From: Balneolaceae bacterium
GTDB lineage: Bacteria; Bacteroidota; Rhodothermia; Balneolales; Balneolaceae
Direction of reading: 5' to 3'
NCBI GenBank assembly: GCA_017640665.1
Contig: JAEPQE010000001.1
Coordinates: 248,001-312,000, forward strand
Length of the DNA stretch: 64,000 nt
Position numbers and translations under genes: made by a program
Shown: one piece after another, positions 25,958 through 35,660 of the stretch
Layout of the letters: every line of letters starts with the position of its first letter
Numbering within the stretch: the first letter of the stretch is position 1
Notes under the pieces: generated by a model
Told to the model about the DNA's origin: nothing
The model's input: the letters and a program-made list of their open reading frames with translations, nothing else
Databases searched by the model: none

Positions 25958-27136
25958 ATGGCTACACTCGCACCTGTCGCAAATAATTGGTACACATCGA
26001 ATTGGATTGTTGATAAGCGCACTGATTTAATCTGGTTTATCGGAGGTGCTTTGGGTGGATATCTGCTCATGTTCATGTACGCCGGGCTCGGCTGGGACAT
26101 GGTAACTATCTGGTTTTTTTGGGTGGCTTTCATTGATACTCCTCACTTTTTTGGCACTTACAGCCGTACTTACCTCGATAAACAAGAGTTTAAACAGCGA
26201 AAAAAACTATTGCTCTGGAGTCTTCTTTGGTTCTTAGCCGGACCTGTTGTAATCACTCTTTCCTATCTGATGTACCAATCGGGTTCTACCGGATATAATA
26301 TCCCCTGGATTATCTTCACCTCCTTTTTTGGGCTATGGGCTTACTGGCATGTTGTGCGTCAACATTATGGTTTCTTAGCGTTGTACAAGAAAAAGAATAA
26401 GGAGCAGGTGAAATGGGACTACTATCTTGATTCTGGTTTACTTTATGGTGGATTGATGCTTCCTTTTATAGTGTTCATTGTCCGCTTCCCGGAAACCAAT
26501 GCATTACTCGCGCCGGTTTTGTCTTCAGTTCAGGCGGTAGTAGGAATATCTGCTATAAGCCTGGTTTCCTGGTTTACTCTTGGAGTAATTGGTATGCTCT
26601 GTCTGGCTTATATTGCACGTCAAATCTACCTTGTTCGACAGGGTGAAGGGCTAAACCTACCAAAAGCTCTTTTTCTATTCGCAGTAATCCCACTCCACAT
26701 TTATATCTGTTTTTCTGATGCCGTTCTTGAAGCAGGATTACTCGGATTTGGTGCTTTTGTAACCATCTTCCATGATCTGCAATACCATGCTATTGTGTGG
26801 TTCCATCATAAAAACCGATACCGTAAGGCCAAGGATAAAACTAAATTTGGTTTGTCTGCAAAGCTTACGAAATCTCTTCCACGTTATATTCTTACCGCTG
26901 TAATGATGGGAGTGATCTTCCGGTTGATTGGGTGTACCTTTGAAGTACACCCCGGATGTATTCCTTTCATGGTTACCAGCGAGAAAATGCTCTTTGCTGA
27001 TTTTGGCACCGATAAACTACTACAGGGAATATTATTAGGATTAGCTTTACATCACTACTTTCTCGACCAATTCATCTGGAAGACTAGTAAGGATAAAGAG
27101 CTTGCCAAAGATCTTAAACTGGATGAGGTGAAATAA
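25958..27136 (+). CDS. Uncharacterised histidine-rich multi-pass membrane protein
   Basis: A 392-residue protein with about eight to ten hydrophobic segments. I do not recognise a named family. Histidines sit near membrane borders in conserved-looking settings: FIDTPHFFGTYSRTYLD (about 57-73), WAYWHVVRQHYGFLALYKKKN (about 127-147), VTIFHDLQYHAIVWFHHKNRYRKA (about 267-290) and ALHHYFLDQFIWK (about 366-378). Such pairs spaced through helices recall membrane metalloenzymes (diiron desaturase- or hydroxylase-like), but the classical HX3H/HX2HH set is not met exactly, so this remains an inference. It is transcribed alone and ends before the minus-strand terminator shared with the convergent OsmC gene. 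Confidence 0.75.
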   Translation: MATLAPVANNWYTSNWIVDKRTDLIWFIGGALGGYLLMFMYAGLGWDMVTIWFFWVAFIDTPHFFGTYSRTYLDKQEFKQRKKLLLWSLLWFLAGPVVITLSYLMYQSGSTGYNIPWIIFTSFFGLWAYWHVVRQHYGFLALYKKKNKEQVKWDYYLDSGLLYGGLMLPFIVFIVRFPETNALLAPVLSSVQAVVGISAISLVSWFTLGVIGMLCLAYIARQIYLVRQGEGLNLPKALFLFAVIPLHIYICFSDAVLEAGLLGFGAFVTIFHDLQYHAIVWFHHKNRYRKAKDKTKFGLSAKLTKSLPRYILTAVMMGVIFRLIGCTFEVHPGCIPFMVTSEKMLFADFGTDKLLQGILLGLALHHYFLDQFIWKTSKDKELAKDLKLDEVK

Positions 27137-27163
27137 AAAAAGCCATGCATTTAAGCATGGCTT
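27134..27163 (-). terminator. Rho-independent terminator of the OsmC-family gene
   Basis: Stem AGCCATGC / GCATGGCT with a 6-base loop; the A run on the left becomes a T run when read leftwards, so it terminates the minus-strand gene at 27187-27612. It overlaps the stop codon of the convergent membrane-protein gene. Confidence 0.85.
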
Positions 27164-27186
27164 GTAAATCCTGAATGAGATATTGA

Positions 27187-27612
27187 TTAAGCTAAAGAAG
27201 CATCTAATTCAATATCAGCATTTAGTACAAGTGACACCGGGCATGCGCTTTTAGTTGCTTCCGCAATCTTTTGAAACTCAGAATCATCTAGCCCCGGCAC
27301 ATTTGCAACCGCGACCAATTTAATGGTTGAAATAGTCGGAGCACCATCAATCATTTCAAGAGTAACGGTTGCTTTGGTATCTACGCTTTTAGATTCGTGT
27401 CCGGCTTTATGAAGTTCATTTGAAAGCGCCATGGAATAACATCCGGCATGGGCTGCTCCAAGCAATTCTTCCGGATTACTTTTCCCTTCATCTTCAAACC
27501 GGGACGCAAAGGAATAAGCTGCATCGCTCAGTACTCCACTTTCCGAGTTCATAGTTCCGCTTCCACCTTTCAAATCTCCGTTCCAAACGGCTGATGCTTT
27601 TTTATCTGGCAT
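27187..27612 (-). CDS. OsmC/Ohr-family peroxiredoxin
   Basis: A 141-residue thiol peroxidase-type protein that reduces organic hydroperoxides. The two redox cysteines are in LLGAAHAGCYSMALSNEL (about residue 57) and ATKSACPVSLVLNADIE (about residue 124). The conserved Glu of NPEELLGAAHAGC is also present. The order and spacing fit the OsmC subgroup (osmotically inducible protein C) better than Ohr. It is transcribed alone and ends in its own terminator. Confidence 0.92.
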   Translation of the reverse strand: MPDKKASAVWNGDLKGGSGTMNSESGVLSDAAYSFASRFEDEGKSNPEELLGAAHAGCYSMALSNELHKAGHESKSVDTKATVTLEMIDGAPTISTIKLVAVANVPGLDDSEFQKIAEATKSACPVSLVLNADIELDASLA

Positions 27613-27705
27613 GATTTTCTTTTTTTCGTTTTCGGTTAACTGATTAACAGGACCGAAACATAATGCATTCCAAAATCAGAGAATAGTTCTATTTAAGAAT
27701 TGTTT

Positions 27706-29805
27706 TTACTCTTTGGGCAAGTCAATGCAGAACTTGGTTCCTTTGCCTTCTTCACTTTCTATAGTGATGGTGCCTTCAAGTTTATCAACAAACTCTTTAA
27801 TCAGACTTAGTCCAAACCCAGTTCCTTTCTCTCCTTTTGTGCCCTCCAAAGAAAATGAAATGCTGCGACTTGAAAACACTCTCTCCTGAAGATCCTTCGA
27901 CATACCGATTCCGGTGTCAATTACACACAGCTGGATTTTATCTCCTTTATCGGAGCTGGTAAAGCGAACTTCATCACCAAGGTTGGTAAATTTTATGCTG
28001 TTGGATAATAGGTTTCTCAGGATCAGTTTCAATGCGTTTTCATCAGTTTTAATACGCATAGTCTTATTCACTTTGTTAGTGATTGATATTTCTTTCAGCT
28101 TTGACCTGCTTTCCTGTTTAGCAATTACCTGATTGACCACTTCATGAATGTTCAGGTCTTCTTTTACAAAAGTGATCCCGTTCATTTGTCGCTTAGCCCA
28201 GGAAAGAAGATCTTCCATCACATCGATATTCTTTTGGACGTTCCCTTCAATTTCGTTAGTGTAAGATACAATCTCATCTTTTGACAACTCCCCACTTTTC
28301 AATAAAAACAAAATACCATGCATAGAAGCTAAAGGTGCCCGTAAATCATGAGCAATAATGGCAAACAGCTTGTTCATCTCCTGATTTAACTTTTCAAGCT
28401 CTTCTCTTTGTTTGGCAAGTTGATTGTATGCTTTCGTTTTTCCCTTACTTGCCTGATTGATTGTATACAGGATGTACAGAATTAAAATAATGATGAAAGC
28501 AGCCGTTATAATTAACCCCAGCTGAAACTTAAGCTGTTTCTCCTGCTGTAGTTGTTTTTCTTCAAGTAGAGTATTGATTTCTGTTTGCCGGTTCAGTTCT
28601 AATCTGTTCTCTAATTCGGCAAAATCACGTTCCTGTTCCAGATCAAGCATGCTATCTGATATTGCTTCGTATTCTTCAAACTGAATTAAAGCGGACTCAA
28701 AATTACCTGCCTCTTTATTCAGTTCATACAACTTCAGTCTTGTTTCCTGGATGAATGGAAGTGAACCCATTTGCTCAGCAACATCCAGTGCCTGCTCATG
28801 CCTTCTGATTGCTTCCACCAATTGTCCTTTTTGTGTTGCTGCATCTCCAAGTCCACCATAGTTATAGTAAATACCAGGAGGGATATTTAATTGTAGACAA
28901 TAATCCAGAGACTCCTCAAAATACGAAATGGCTTCATCGGGAGACTCCATTTTAAGGGACAGATTTCCAAGGTTGTACAGGATTCTGAAAGGAGGTGTAT
29001 TGGGACGTACTTCTTTAGTAAGGTCAAGCGCTTGTTGATATAGCTCAAGTGCATCATTAAATTCTTCAAGATTACCTTTTAAATTGGCAAGGTTTATAGT
29101 CACTCTGAGGAGATCTGACCTGAGGTTTTTCATTGCCGCCAATTCATAGGATTTCTGAAGATAAAATTCGGCCTGCTCATACTCCCCGAATTCGTTATAA
29201 GTATCCCCCAGATTATTATAAGCAATAGCTAAAAAAACGGTGTCTTTTTCCTGCTCAGCGTAATCAATCGAAAAAAGAAAGCTATTCAGGCCTTCCGCTT
29301 TCTTTCCCATATTTATATAAGCTACCGCCATATTTTGATGAATAGCGGCGATCATCCTGTACTGGCTATTTTCCTCTGCTAATTCCAACACCATTTGATA
29401 GGTCTCGATAGCTTTGCCCAGCTCATTCATGTATCGATAAGCAGTAGCAAGCAAATTGCACATTTGGATTTTGTAGGACGATTCCGGAAAGTCTTCAAGT
29501 GCTTGTTCCAACACAACCCGGGCAGAATCAAAAAACTGGACATTCAGATATACTTCAGCCATTCGCAATGCGGTGAGCTGTTTTCCTTTTGAGAAATCAA
29601 GCTCTTCAGACCATTCCCCTGCCCGATTTATCTTTTTACGTGCTTCTGTAAACCTGCTACTATTAATATCGTCATTGGCTTCATCCAGTAGCTGGACCAC
29701 TCTTGATGTATCAACCTCTTGTTGACTAATATCCGCCCCAATTGGATGTGCTTTTTCAATCCCAACCCCGAATGCTAAAACGAAAGCAAATAGTGTAGCC
29801 AACAT
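27706..29805 (-). CDS. TPR-containing sensor histidine kinase
   Basis: A 699-residue membrane histidine kinase. An N-terminal signal/anchor (MLATLFAFVLAFGVGIEKAH) leads to a periplasmic array of about eight tetratricopeptide repeats (about 35-370, e.g. IAYNNLGDTYNEFGEYEQAEFYLQ). A coiled coil follows, then one membrane helix (LGLIITAAFIIILILYILYTI, about 423-443) and the cytoplasmic kinase. The phospho-accepting H box is FAIIAHDLRAPLASMHG (His near 487); N and G boxes are LRNLLSNSIKFTN, VIDTGIGM and KGTGFGLSLIKEFV. No cognate response regulator is adjacent, and the next gene upstream is a secreted GH81 glucanase. This architecture is common in Bacteroidota but ligands are unknown. Confidence 0.93.
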   Translation of the reverse strand: MLATLFAFVLAFGVGIEKAHPIGADISQQEVDTSRVVQLLDEANDDINSSRFTEARKKINRAGEWSEELDFSKGKQLTALRMAEVYLNVQFFDSARVVLEQALEDFPESSYKIQMCNLLATAYRYMNELGKAIETYQMVLELAEENSQYRMIAAIHQNMAVAYINMGKKAEGLNSFLFSIDYAEQEKDTVFLAIAYNNLGDTYNEFGEYEQAEFYLQKSYELAAMKNLRSDLLRVTINLANLKGNLEEFNDALELYQQALDLTKEVRPNTPPFRILYNLGNLSLKMESPDEAISYFEESLDYCLQLNIPPGIYYNYGGLGDAATQKGQLVEAIRRHEQALDVAEQMGSLPFIQETRLKLYELNKEAGNFESALIQFEEYEAISDSMLDLEQERDFAELENRLELNRQTEINTLLEEKQLQQEKQLKFQLGLIITAAFIIILILYILYTINQASKGKTKAYNQLAKQREELEKLNQEMNKLFAIIAHDLRAPLASMHGILFLLKSGELSKDEIVSYTNEIEGNVQKNIDVMEDLLSWAKRQMNGITFVKEDLNIHEVVNQVIAKQESRSKLKEISITNKVNKTMRIKTDENALKLILRNLLSNSIKFTNLGDEVRFTSSDKGDKIQLCVIDTGIGMSKDLQERVFSSRSISFSLEGTKGEKGTGFGLSLIKEFVDKLEGTITIESEEGKGTKFCIDLPKE

Positions 29806-29915
29806 AGAATTTCTGTACGCCTTAATTACCTGCGTGAGTATACAAAAAAAAGAGCTCCAGAAAAGTGGATTAGAGAGATATAAAAAAAGATTAAATTCTA
29901 TTTATTAAGGCTTAA

Positions 29916-32900
29916 CTATTTAATCAGAAGCATTTTCCTAACATGGCTGAAATCCCCTGCTTTAATGGTATAGAAGTAAACTCCGCTTGCGAGTTTAGAA
30001 GCATCAAAGTTAACGGAGTATCTTCCCGCAGGTTTTTGATCGTTCAACAGAGTAGCCACTTTTTGACCCAGCATATTCACAACTTCTAAGGTAACCAGCG
30101 ATGCTTCCGGCAAAGTAAAATTGATTTGTGTACTCGGGTTAAATGGGTTTGGATAGTTTTGCGATAAGCTGAACTCATCAGGCATAGAGGTCTCACCTTC
30201 GTTTGAAACTGAACTTGTCTTTTCTACAACGATATTGTTAAAGCTCATTAGCCAGTTTTTTGTCTCAGAACCGGCATCGGTATCAAATTCAAATCGCATG
30301 ATATGAACTCCTTCTTCCAGAAAGACGGGAGCAATCTCGATAGCTTGAAAATTGATAAAGCTCCCTGTCCCAGTGACAAACTTTTTCCCACTTATATCTA
30401 CATTATCAACATAGAGAGTGAAATTTCCGAATCCAGGTACAGTGGCAAAATGTGGCTTAATGAGATACTCGCCTTCTTCCTGAACTTCAAAGGTGTATTC
30501 AATCCATTCGCCCGCCACAATCCAGTAGACATGAATTGAGCCCCCATCGGCACTGATATCAACACCTTCGTCTGCCCTGAAAGCTTCCGGTCCTCCTATA
30601 TTTGAATCATCTACATCGTAATAAGCAATCCCTTTACCTCCTTCATCATAATTTTCAGCCTCGATGGTTCCGGGAATAGAAACCGGAGCTCCACCAAATG
30701 CACTACCGTTTGGTAAAACCTCAACTTCAACGCTATCCGTTGAAATCAAATCATCCGTATTGGTAACAGTAAGCTTTATGCTGTAAGTACCAACTTCCGT
30801 AAAAGTAAAAGAAGTATCTTCAGCTGTACTATTTCCAAGACCATCAAAATCCCAACTAAAACTCAGATCAAGATTATTTCGATCGAAACTATTTGTAGCA
30901 TCGAACCGGATAGTTAGTGGTGACTTACCACTCGTTTTGTTTGCTGTTAACAGAATAACAGGCGCATTCGGGTTTGTTTGATCTGTGGTTTCAGTGAGTG
31001 TTTCTCCGGCAGGCACCCTCATAGAATATCCATCAGAAAAAGAAACTAATCGTTCATTTGAGCCTGAATTATACGCAATGTAGGTACTTGCTTCTCCCTT
31101 TTTGAAAACCGCATAGGTTGGGATATCAGCCGTTACAGTGGTATCTACCTGACCCATTCTTTTCATATTGTACAACCAGTGCATTGTGTGCGCCTTCGAT
31201 TCCCCATCAAAGGCTTCGTAGTTTGGGTCAGCCAGATAGTAGGTCAGCGCCTGATTAGGATCCGCCATGGATAAATATTGCCAGAAAATATCCTGCCATA
31301 CTTCGGGTTGCCCACCTCGTTCCTCAACTACTTCATTGTAATTCTTTACAATATGTTCAGGATGCCTACCTAAATAAAGTGAGCCGCTAGTAATCGGTAA
31401 CAAATTGATTCCATGAACAAATTCAGGATCTCCACCGAACCAGGTAGCATGAACTCCTTTAGCACCCCAAACCATCCCTATTGCATCATGAGGATAATCT
31501 TCAGGGAAAACCTCTTCGTCTACATCAAACCAATACTGTTCAACAGCTGTGGTCTCAGTTGCATACAGAAAAATTCCCATATCACGAATTTCAGTTTGAC
31601 CTGTCACCTCTCCCCAGAGCACTACTGCAGAAGCGTAATTCATAGACTCAGAGCTGGATTCCTGGTTATTTCCCTCTTCAAAATCTCCGTGACCAGCAGC
31701 CCAGGAATGACCAGCATAGATATCATACGATCTTAAAAACGGAAACAGTTCATCGTCACGGTCCCAGCCATTTGCGTCTCGGATCAACATATTTACCATT
31801 CCACCCCATTGCTCCTGAGCAGCCCATGCAGAATCATATTGTGCAATAGTAGCTGCACTGACTATAGCGTAACTCGCATGAAAATGGTGATCATTTACCT
31901 GATTGTCAGCTCCAAAACCGGAAGGATATCCTGTGAGTACATCCCAATCTGAGTTGTAATGGTATTCCTGATCTCCCCCAACAGTAAACCATTCTTCCAG
32001 GCGTGTTTTTAGTGAGGAAAGGAAATAATCTCTTTCTGTAGTCAACCCCAATTGGTCGGCAATATGAACCAGGTTAGCAAATCGAGCCATTGCTTTTCCA
32101 TTTTCATAAGTTGGGCCAGATTGAAGCGATTCGTTAGCAACTTCGGAAACAAGATTCTTTAGCACATCCGGATTATAATCTCCTTGATTTGGCAAAGCAG
32201 GAAGCACTCCCTGAAATTTAAGCGTAGTTGAAAATGAATTCCCCGTAATGGCTTTCATTTCCCCTCTTGGAGAAGCGTACGAATAATTAGTTAGCGGCTC
32301 ATTTACGTATATCCATTGATGGCGATATAAGGCAGAAATTGTTTCGTTGATATTACCTTCGGAAGAATCCTTTAATGTGGTTTCATAACTATAGGTTGAA
32401 GTCACGGTCGATGTAGACTCGTCGTAATCCCACTCGACTTCACTATTAGTAACAAAAGCGTACGCTCGAATTTTAAATTCGTCTAGGGTTGATTGTGAAT
32501 TATCAGGGAGAATGGCTATTGAGAGATAATCTTTCCCATTAAGAGAAGAAGTATAGGTACTTCCTGAATTCCAGCTTGAACCGGATGGTGCAAAAATACC
32601 ATAATGCCGACCTTCTATCGTTACGCCAAGAACTCCATTTTCATTAAACCAAACCGTTGGATTTCCATCAAAATTAATGGCTGCATCACCTCCGGAAATT
32701 TCAAAGAAGACAAATGGGAGCCCATGTCCTAAGGTCGCGAGCATTGATTTATCTCCATCAACCCATTCTGCAGTAACCGTCCAATCGTCGTATCCATAGG
32801 TTTCAGTATTGGAGGAGTTCATCCCGGAAACCCCAACCGTAAACTGGGCGTTGTATGGATATAAAAAGTCAGTGCCTACAGGAGTATTAACTGAAACATG

Positions 32901-33245
32901 ATCAGGGACATAGGCAATTTCTAATCCCGAACTATTTCCCTGCATTGTTAAGGGATGAGCAATGAGTTTCCCGGAATATTGATTCCCAAAAAATGGAAAT
33001 ATCAGACTACTCCAAAAATCATTGGTTTGTACACGTTGTGTAAATGAATCTGATACCTTTGGAAGTATATCTTGGCCATTGAAATTCTGTGGCCCGATTT
33101 CTCCTGATGGTAAGATAGTGCTGTAAGTCCCATTACCTACGGAAACCTGAGCTTTTGATTCATTTGCGAAGGAAGAAATAATGATGAAACAGGGAATCAG
33201 AAATCTTAGATAACTAAAGTGAGAAAGGGTTGAAAATAAACACAT
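29916..33245 (-). CDS. Secreted endo-1,3-beta-glucanase (GH81) with PKD, CBM6-like and T9SS domains
   Basis: An 1109-residue secreted enzyme predicted to cut beta-1,3-glucans such as laminarin. Order: signal peptide (about 1-32, cleavage near SKA-QVS), GH81 catalytic region (about 35-720) with NDHHFHASYAIVSAATIAQYD and SWAAGHGDFEEGNNQESSSE. These correspond to the GH81 active-site block with its acidic residues. A PKD domain follows (about 760-845, FSWDFDGLGNSTAEDTSFTFTEVGTYSIKLTV in outline), then a CBM6/35-like domain (about 855-1000, PGTIEAENYDEGGKGIAYYD), and a T9SS sorting domain (NYPNPFNPSTQINFTLPEA). The protein would be exported by Sec and T9SS. A TPR sensor kinase is downstream. Confidence 0.9.
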   Translation of the reverse strand: MCLFSTLSHFSYLRFLIPCFIIISSFANESKAQVSVGNGTYSTILPSGEIGPQNFNGQDILPKVSDSFTQRVQTNDFWSSLIFPFFGNQYSGKLIAHPLTMQGNSSGLEIAYVPDHVSVNTPVGTDFLYPYNAQFTVGVSGMNSSNTETYGYDDWTVTAEWVDGDKSMLATLGHGLPFVFFEISGGDAAINFDGNPTVWFNENGVLGVTIEGRHYGIFAPSGSSWNSGSTYTSSLNGKDYLSIAILPDNSQSTLDEFKIRAYAFVTNSEVEWDYDESTSTVTSTYSYETTLKDSSEGNINETISALYRHQWIYVNEPLTNYSYASPRGEMKAITGNSFSTTLKFQGVLPALPNQGDYNPDVLKNLVSEVANESLQSGPTYENGKAMARFANLVHIADQLGLTTERDYFLSSLKTRLEEWFTVGGDQEYHYNSDWDVLTGYPSGFGADNQVNDHHFHASYAIVSAATIAQYDSAWAAQEQWGGMVNMLIRDANGWDRDDELFPFLRSYDIYAGHSWAAGHGDFEEGNNQESSSESMNYASAVVLWGEVTGQTEIRDMGIFLYATETTAVEQYWFDVDEEVFPEDYPHDAIGMVWGAKGVHATWFGGDPEFVHGINLLPITSGSLYLGRHPEHIVKNYNEVVEERGGQPEVWQDIFWQYLSMADPNQALTYYLADPNYEAFDGESKAHTMHWLYNMKRMGQVDTTVTADIPTYAVFKKGEASTYIAYNSGSNERLVSFSDGYSMRVPAGETLTETTDQTNPNAPVILLTANKTSGKSPLTIRFDATNSFDRNNLDLSFSWDFDGLGNSTAEDTSFTFTEVGTYSIKLTVTNTDDLISTDSVEVEVLPNGSAFGGAPVSIPGTIEAENYDEGGKGIAYYDVDDSNIGGPEAFRADEGVDISADGGSIHVYWIVAGEWIEYTFEVQEEGEYLIKPHFATVPGFGNFTLYVDNVDISGKKFVTGTGSFINFQAIEIAPVFLEEGVHIMRFEFDTDAGSETKNWLMSFNNIVVEKTSSVSNEGETSMPDEFSLSQNYPNPFNPSTQINFTLPEASLVTLEVVNMLGQKVATLLNDQKPAGRYSVNFDASKLASGVYFYTIKAGDFSHVRKMLLIK

Positions 33246-33321
33246 TGAGAGATGCTGTAGTGAAATAACTATGTATCAGTATAGCCATTTCCTATATTGC
33301 AAAATGAGATAAGAATTCCCA

Positions 33322-33353
33322 TAAAAAAAGCTCATCAGAAGATCTGATGAGCT
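33322..33353 (-). terminator. Rho-independent terminator after tRNA-Gly
   Basis: Perfect 10-bp stem AGCTCATCAG / CTGATGAGCT with a 5-base loop; read leftwards it is followed by a run of T. It lies just downstream of the tRNA-Gly 3' end on the same strand. Confidence 0.92.
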
Positions 33354-33360
33354 CTAAATG

Positions 33361-33433
33361 AGCGAGAAACCGGATTCGAACCGGCGACCCCAACCTTGGC
33401 AAGGTTGTGCTCTACCAGCTGAGCTATTCTCGC
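33361..33433 (-). tRNA. tRNA-Gly (GCC)
   Basis: Read on the minus strand, the acceptor arms GCGAGAA / TTCTCGC pair over 7 bp with discriminator T. The D arm is GCTC...GAGC, the anticodon loop is TTGCCAA inside a 5-bp stem (ACCT-type), and the T arm is GCCGG TTCGAAT CCGGT. The anticodon GCC reads GGC/GGU glycine codons. CCA is not encoded. It stands alone with its own terminator 8 bases downstream. Confidence 0.95.
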
Positions 33434-33579
33434 GTTTCAATAAATCTTCCGTTTCCGAAAGGGCAACAAATATACGAGGGTTTAAGGATAGATATCAACA
33501 TTAATTTCAAACAAATTAGTACAACAAAACACAAATTAACCGGATTAATTTTTGTGTTTTCGAGTCTCAGTGGCCTTAA

Positions 33580-35502
33580 TTAAAGTGATATCTCTTTTAC
33601 CGATCCAAGAAGCTTCCCTAGAAATTTTTTCCCGTATACCCTTTCAACGTGATTCATATCTGCAATGACCACCAACAATTCTTTACTCCGGGAAAAAGCT
33701 ACATTCAGGAGTCTTGGTACACTCAATCCGTTTTTGGTCTCGTCGAATGGTCTAACGGAATAATGACGAAGCTGGCCATATTGGAGTTCTCCGCTCATCA
33801 CCGTATCAAAAATAATGACTTCTTTTTCCCGCCCCTGGAAAGTATGAATGGTTCCTACTTCAATCCCTCGAAAATTCTTCTCTCTCAGGTAATTCCGAAC
33901 CTGATACACACTGCTCCGAAACGGTACAATAACGCCTATTTCTTCCGGAATATGCTTCAGTTTGAGTTTTTTCACGCTTTCCTCAATCAGTCTGAGATGC
34001 ACATCATTAACTGGTTTAAATCCACGTTCTGTTTTTTCCTGTTCGATGGATGGGCCATATTTTGAAGAGTCTACAAGCGCGACTGAACTACTGGATTGGC
34101 GGGCTTTCTTCTCTTCTTTACCGGATTTCAATCGCCCTTCGTAAAAGACGGAACTGATCACGCCTGCCAAGTCTGACTTCAAGCGATATTGGGTATCAAA
34201 GAAACAGGTGAACTGAGGGTTTTCATCATGCCATTGGAACAGAGATTCAGTAGAATCGGCACCGGATACATAGGTAAATATATCCTGTTCCAGAAAAAAC
34301 CGGGCATCAGGGTCGTTCGTAATTGAAATAGGAGGCAGTTGCATTGGGTCACCTGCTACAACTAAATGCTTTTTACTTTTGGCTGCCATCAGCAACATGT
34401 ATGGTATTCCTGCCATCGAGGCTTCGTCAACTACTACGGCATCGTAACTTATTCCAAAAAACAATTCCGAAGTGCACACTTTAGCCATCGTGGTAGCAAC
34501 CAGTTGCTTCTTCTTCAGCTCGTGCCGTTCATTGATATTTAGCAGCTTCTCGATGTTCTCTTCAACTTCTTCCCTTCCTCCAAGTCGGTCTATCTTTTCT
34601 CCAATAAGCTGTATTTGTAAATCCATAGCTTCAGGGACTTCTTCATCGCTGGTCATTAGTTCATCAATCTGATCCTGAAGTGCATTGTAGTTATCCATCA
34701 TGGTTTGAAGCTCGATGGCACCCGCTTTTTTGCCATCCAGTTTAATCTTCACCTGATTTTCGAACAATACATCTTCCAAACGTTCGTCTTCCAGCCAGGC
34801 TTCCCCGAAACGAGTGGTTTGCTGTACATCAAATTCGGGTTGAACTTCATACAAAGCATCCATCATACTAAGCAATCCCACATCTACCGCTCTGTTGGTA
34901 TTTGAAACAAACAGCACTCTTTTACCTTGTTTCAAAAGATTCGCAATGATAAAGCCAAGCGTGGCCGTTTTACCTGTTCCGGGAGGTCCCCATACATACA
35001 ACACATTATTGATCAGTGCTTTTTCTATGGCTTCGATCTGAGTGTCATTTCTTAATTCATCAAGATTTGGCGGCGCTGCAAACCCGGCTGCTTTAAATGC
35101 GGAAGCCGGATTTAGCAGAGCATCAAGCTGAGGAACCTCTTTCCATTTATCTTTTAGGGTATGAAGATGATCTTCCATTTTCCGGAGTACGAAATCGTTC
35201 TCCCACTCCAGGTACACTTCGTCGATTTTCTTCCCTTCATCCTGATCGAATTCCAGCCAAACTTTCCCATCTTTGAAATCTACCTCTTCGACTTTTTGCT
35301 CTTTATCAAGTCCGATTCGTGCTTTTATTTCTTCGGCGAACCGTAACCCCTGATTATTGCTTTCAAACACATAGATATGATGTCCGGCTCTTTTCTCCTT
35401 TACTCCGTTCATCAACACATCACTGGATGGAGTCTCCCGAACCGCTTCAATTTCTTTCTCGATTGCCGTAATGGCTTTCTGAATAGTCTCTTTTATTTTC
35501 AA
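33580..35502 (-). CDS. Superfamily 1B DNA/RNA helicase (Upf1/DNA2-like)
   Basis: A 640-residue SF1 helicase of the Upf1-like group. An N-terminal ~150-residue part of unclear fold precedes the motor. Motif I is YVWGPPGTGKTATLGF, Ia is VLFVSNTNRAVD, II is AVVVDEASMAGI, III is VVAGDPMQLPPI, IV-V is the region FDTQYRL and GTIHTFQGREKEVIIFD, and VI is RLLNVAFSRSKELLVVI. All catalytic motifs are intact. In bacteria these proteins are poorly characterised and may act on RNA or DNA. It lies between a tRNA gene and a GntR regulator; the spacer to the latter carries a palindromic repeat, so the two may not share a transcript. Confidence 0.92.
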   Translation of the reverse strand: MKIKETIQKAITAIEKEIEAVRETPSSDVLMNGVKEKRAGHHIYVFESNNQGLRFAEEIKARIGLDKEQKVEEVDFKDGKVWLEFDQDEGKKIDEVYLEWENDFVLRKMEDHLHTLKDKWKEVPQLDALLNPASAFKAAGFAAPPNLDELRNDTQIEAIEKALINNVLYVWGPPGTGKTATLGFIIANLLKQGKRVLFVSNTNRAVDVGLLSMMDALYEVQPEFDVQQTTRFGEAWLEDERLEDVLFENQVKIKLDGKKAGAIELQTMMDNYNALQDQIDELMTSDEEVPEAMDLQIQLIGEKIDRLGGREEVEENIEKLLNINERHELKKKQLVATTMAKVCTSELFFGISYDAVVVDEASMAGIPYMLLMAAKSKKHLVVAGDPMQLPPISITNDPDARFFLEQDIFTYVSGADSTESLFQWHDENPQFTCFFDTQYRLKSDLAGVISSVFYEGRLKSGKEEKKARQSSSSVALVDSSKYGPSIEQEKTERGFKPVNDVHLRLIEESVKKLKLKHIPEEIGVIVPFRSSVYQVRNYLREKNFRGIEVGTIHTFQGREKEVIIFDTVMSGELQYGQLRHYSVRPFDETKNGLSVPRLLNVAFSRSKELLVVIADMNHVERVYGKKFLGKLLGSVKEISL

Positions 35503-35540
35503 TTATCAATGTTTCAATGTTCAATTAAGAATAAAATCTA

Positions 35541-35622
35541 TTTGTCATTTAGAGAGAAGCGAGAAATCTAAAGTTTAACTTCGAGGAGATTTTTAGATTT
35601 CTCACATACGTTCGAAATGACA
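35541..35622. repeat. GTCATTTCGA-type nested palindromic repeat, copy 3 (degenerate left end)
   Basis: Right arm TCGAAATGACA is intact; the left arm reads TGTCATTTAGAG, so part of the palindrome has diverged. Inner GAGAAATCTAAA and TTTAGATTTCTC remain well paired. It lies in the gap between the GntR-type gene and the helicase gene. Confidence 0.8.
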
Positions 35623-35660
35623 GGTAAACCATTCTTAATTGATAATTCTTAATTGTCAAA

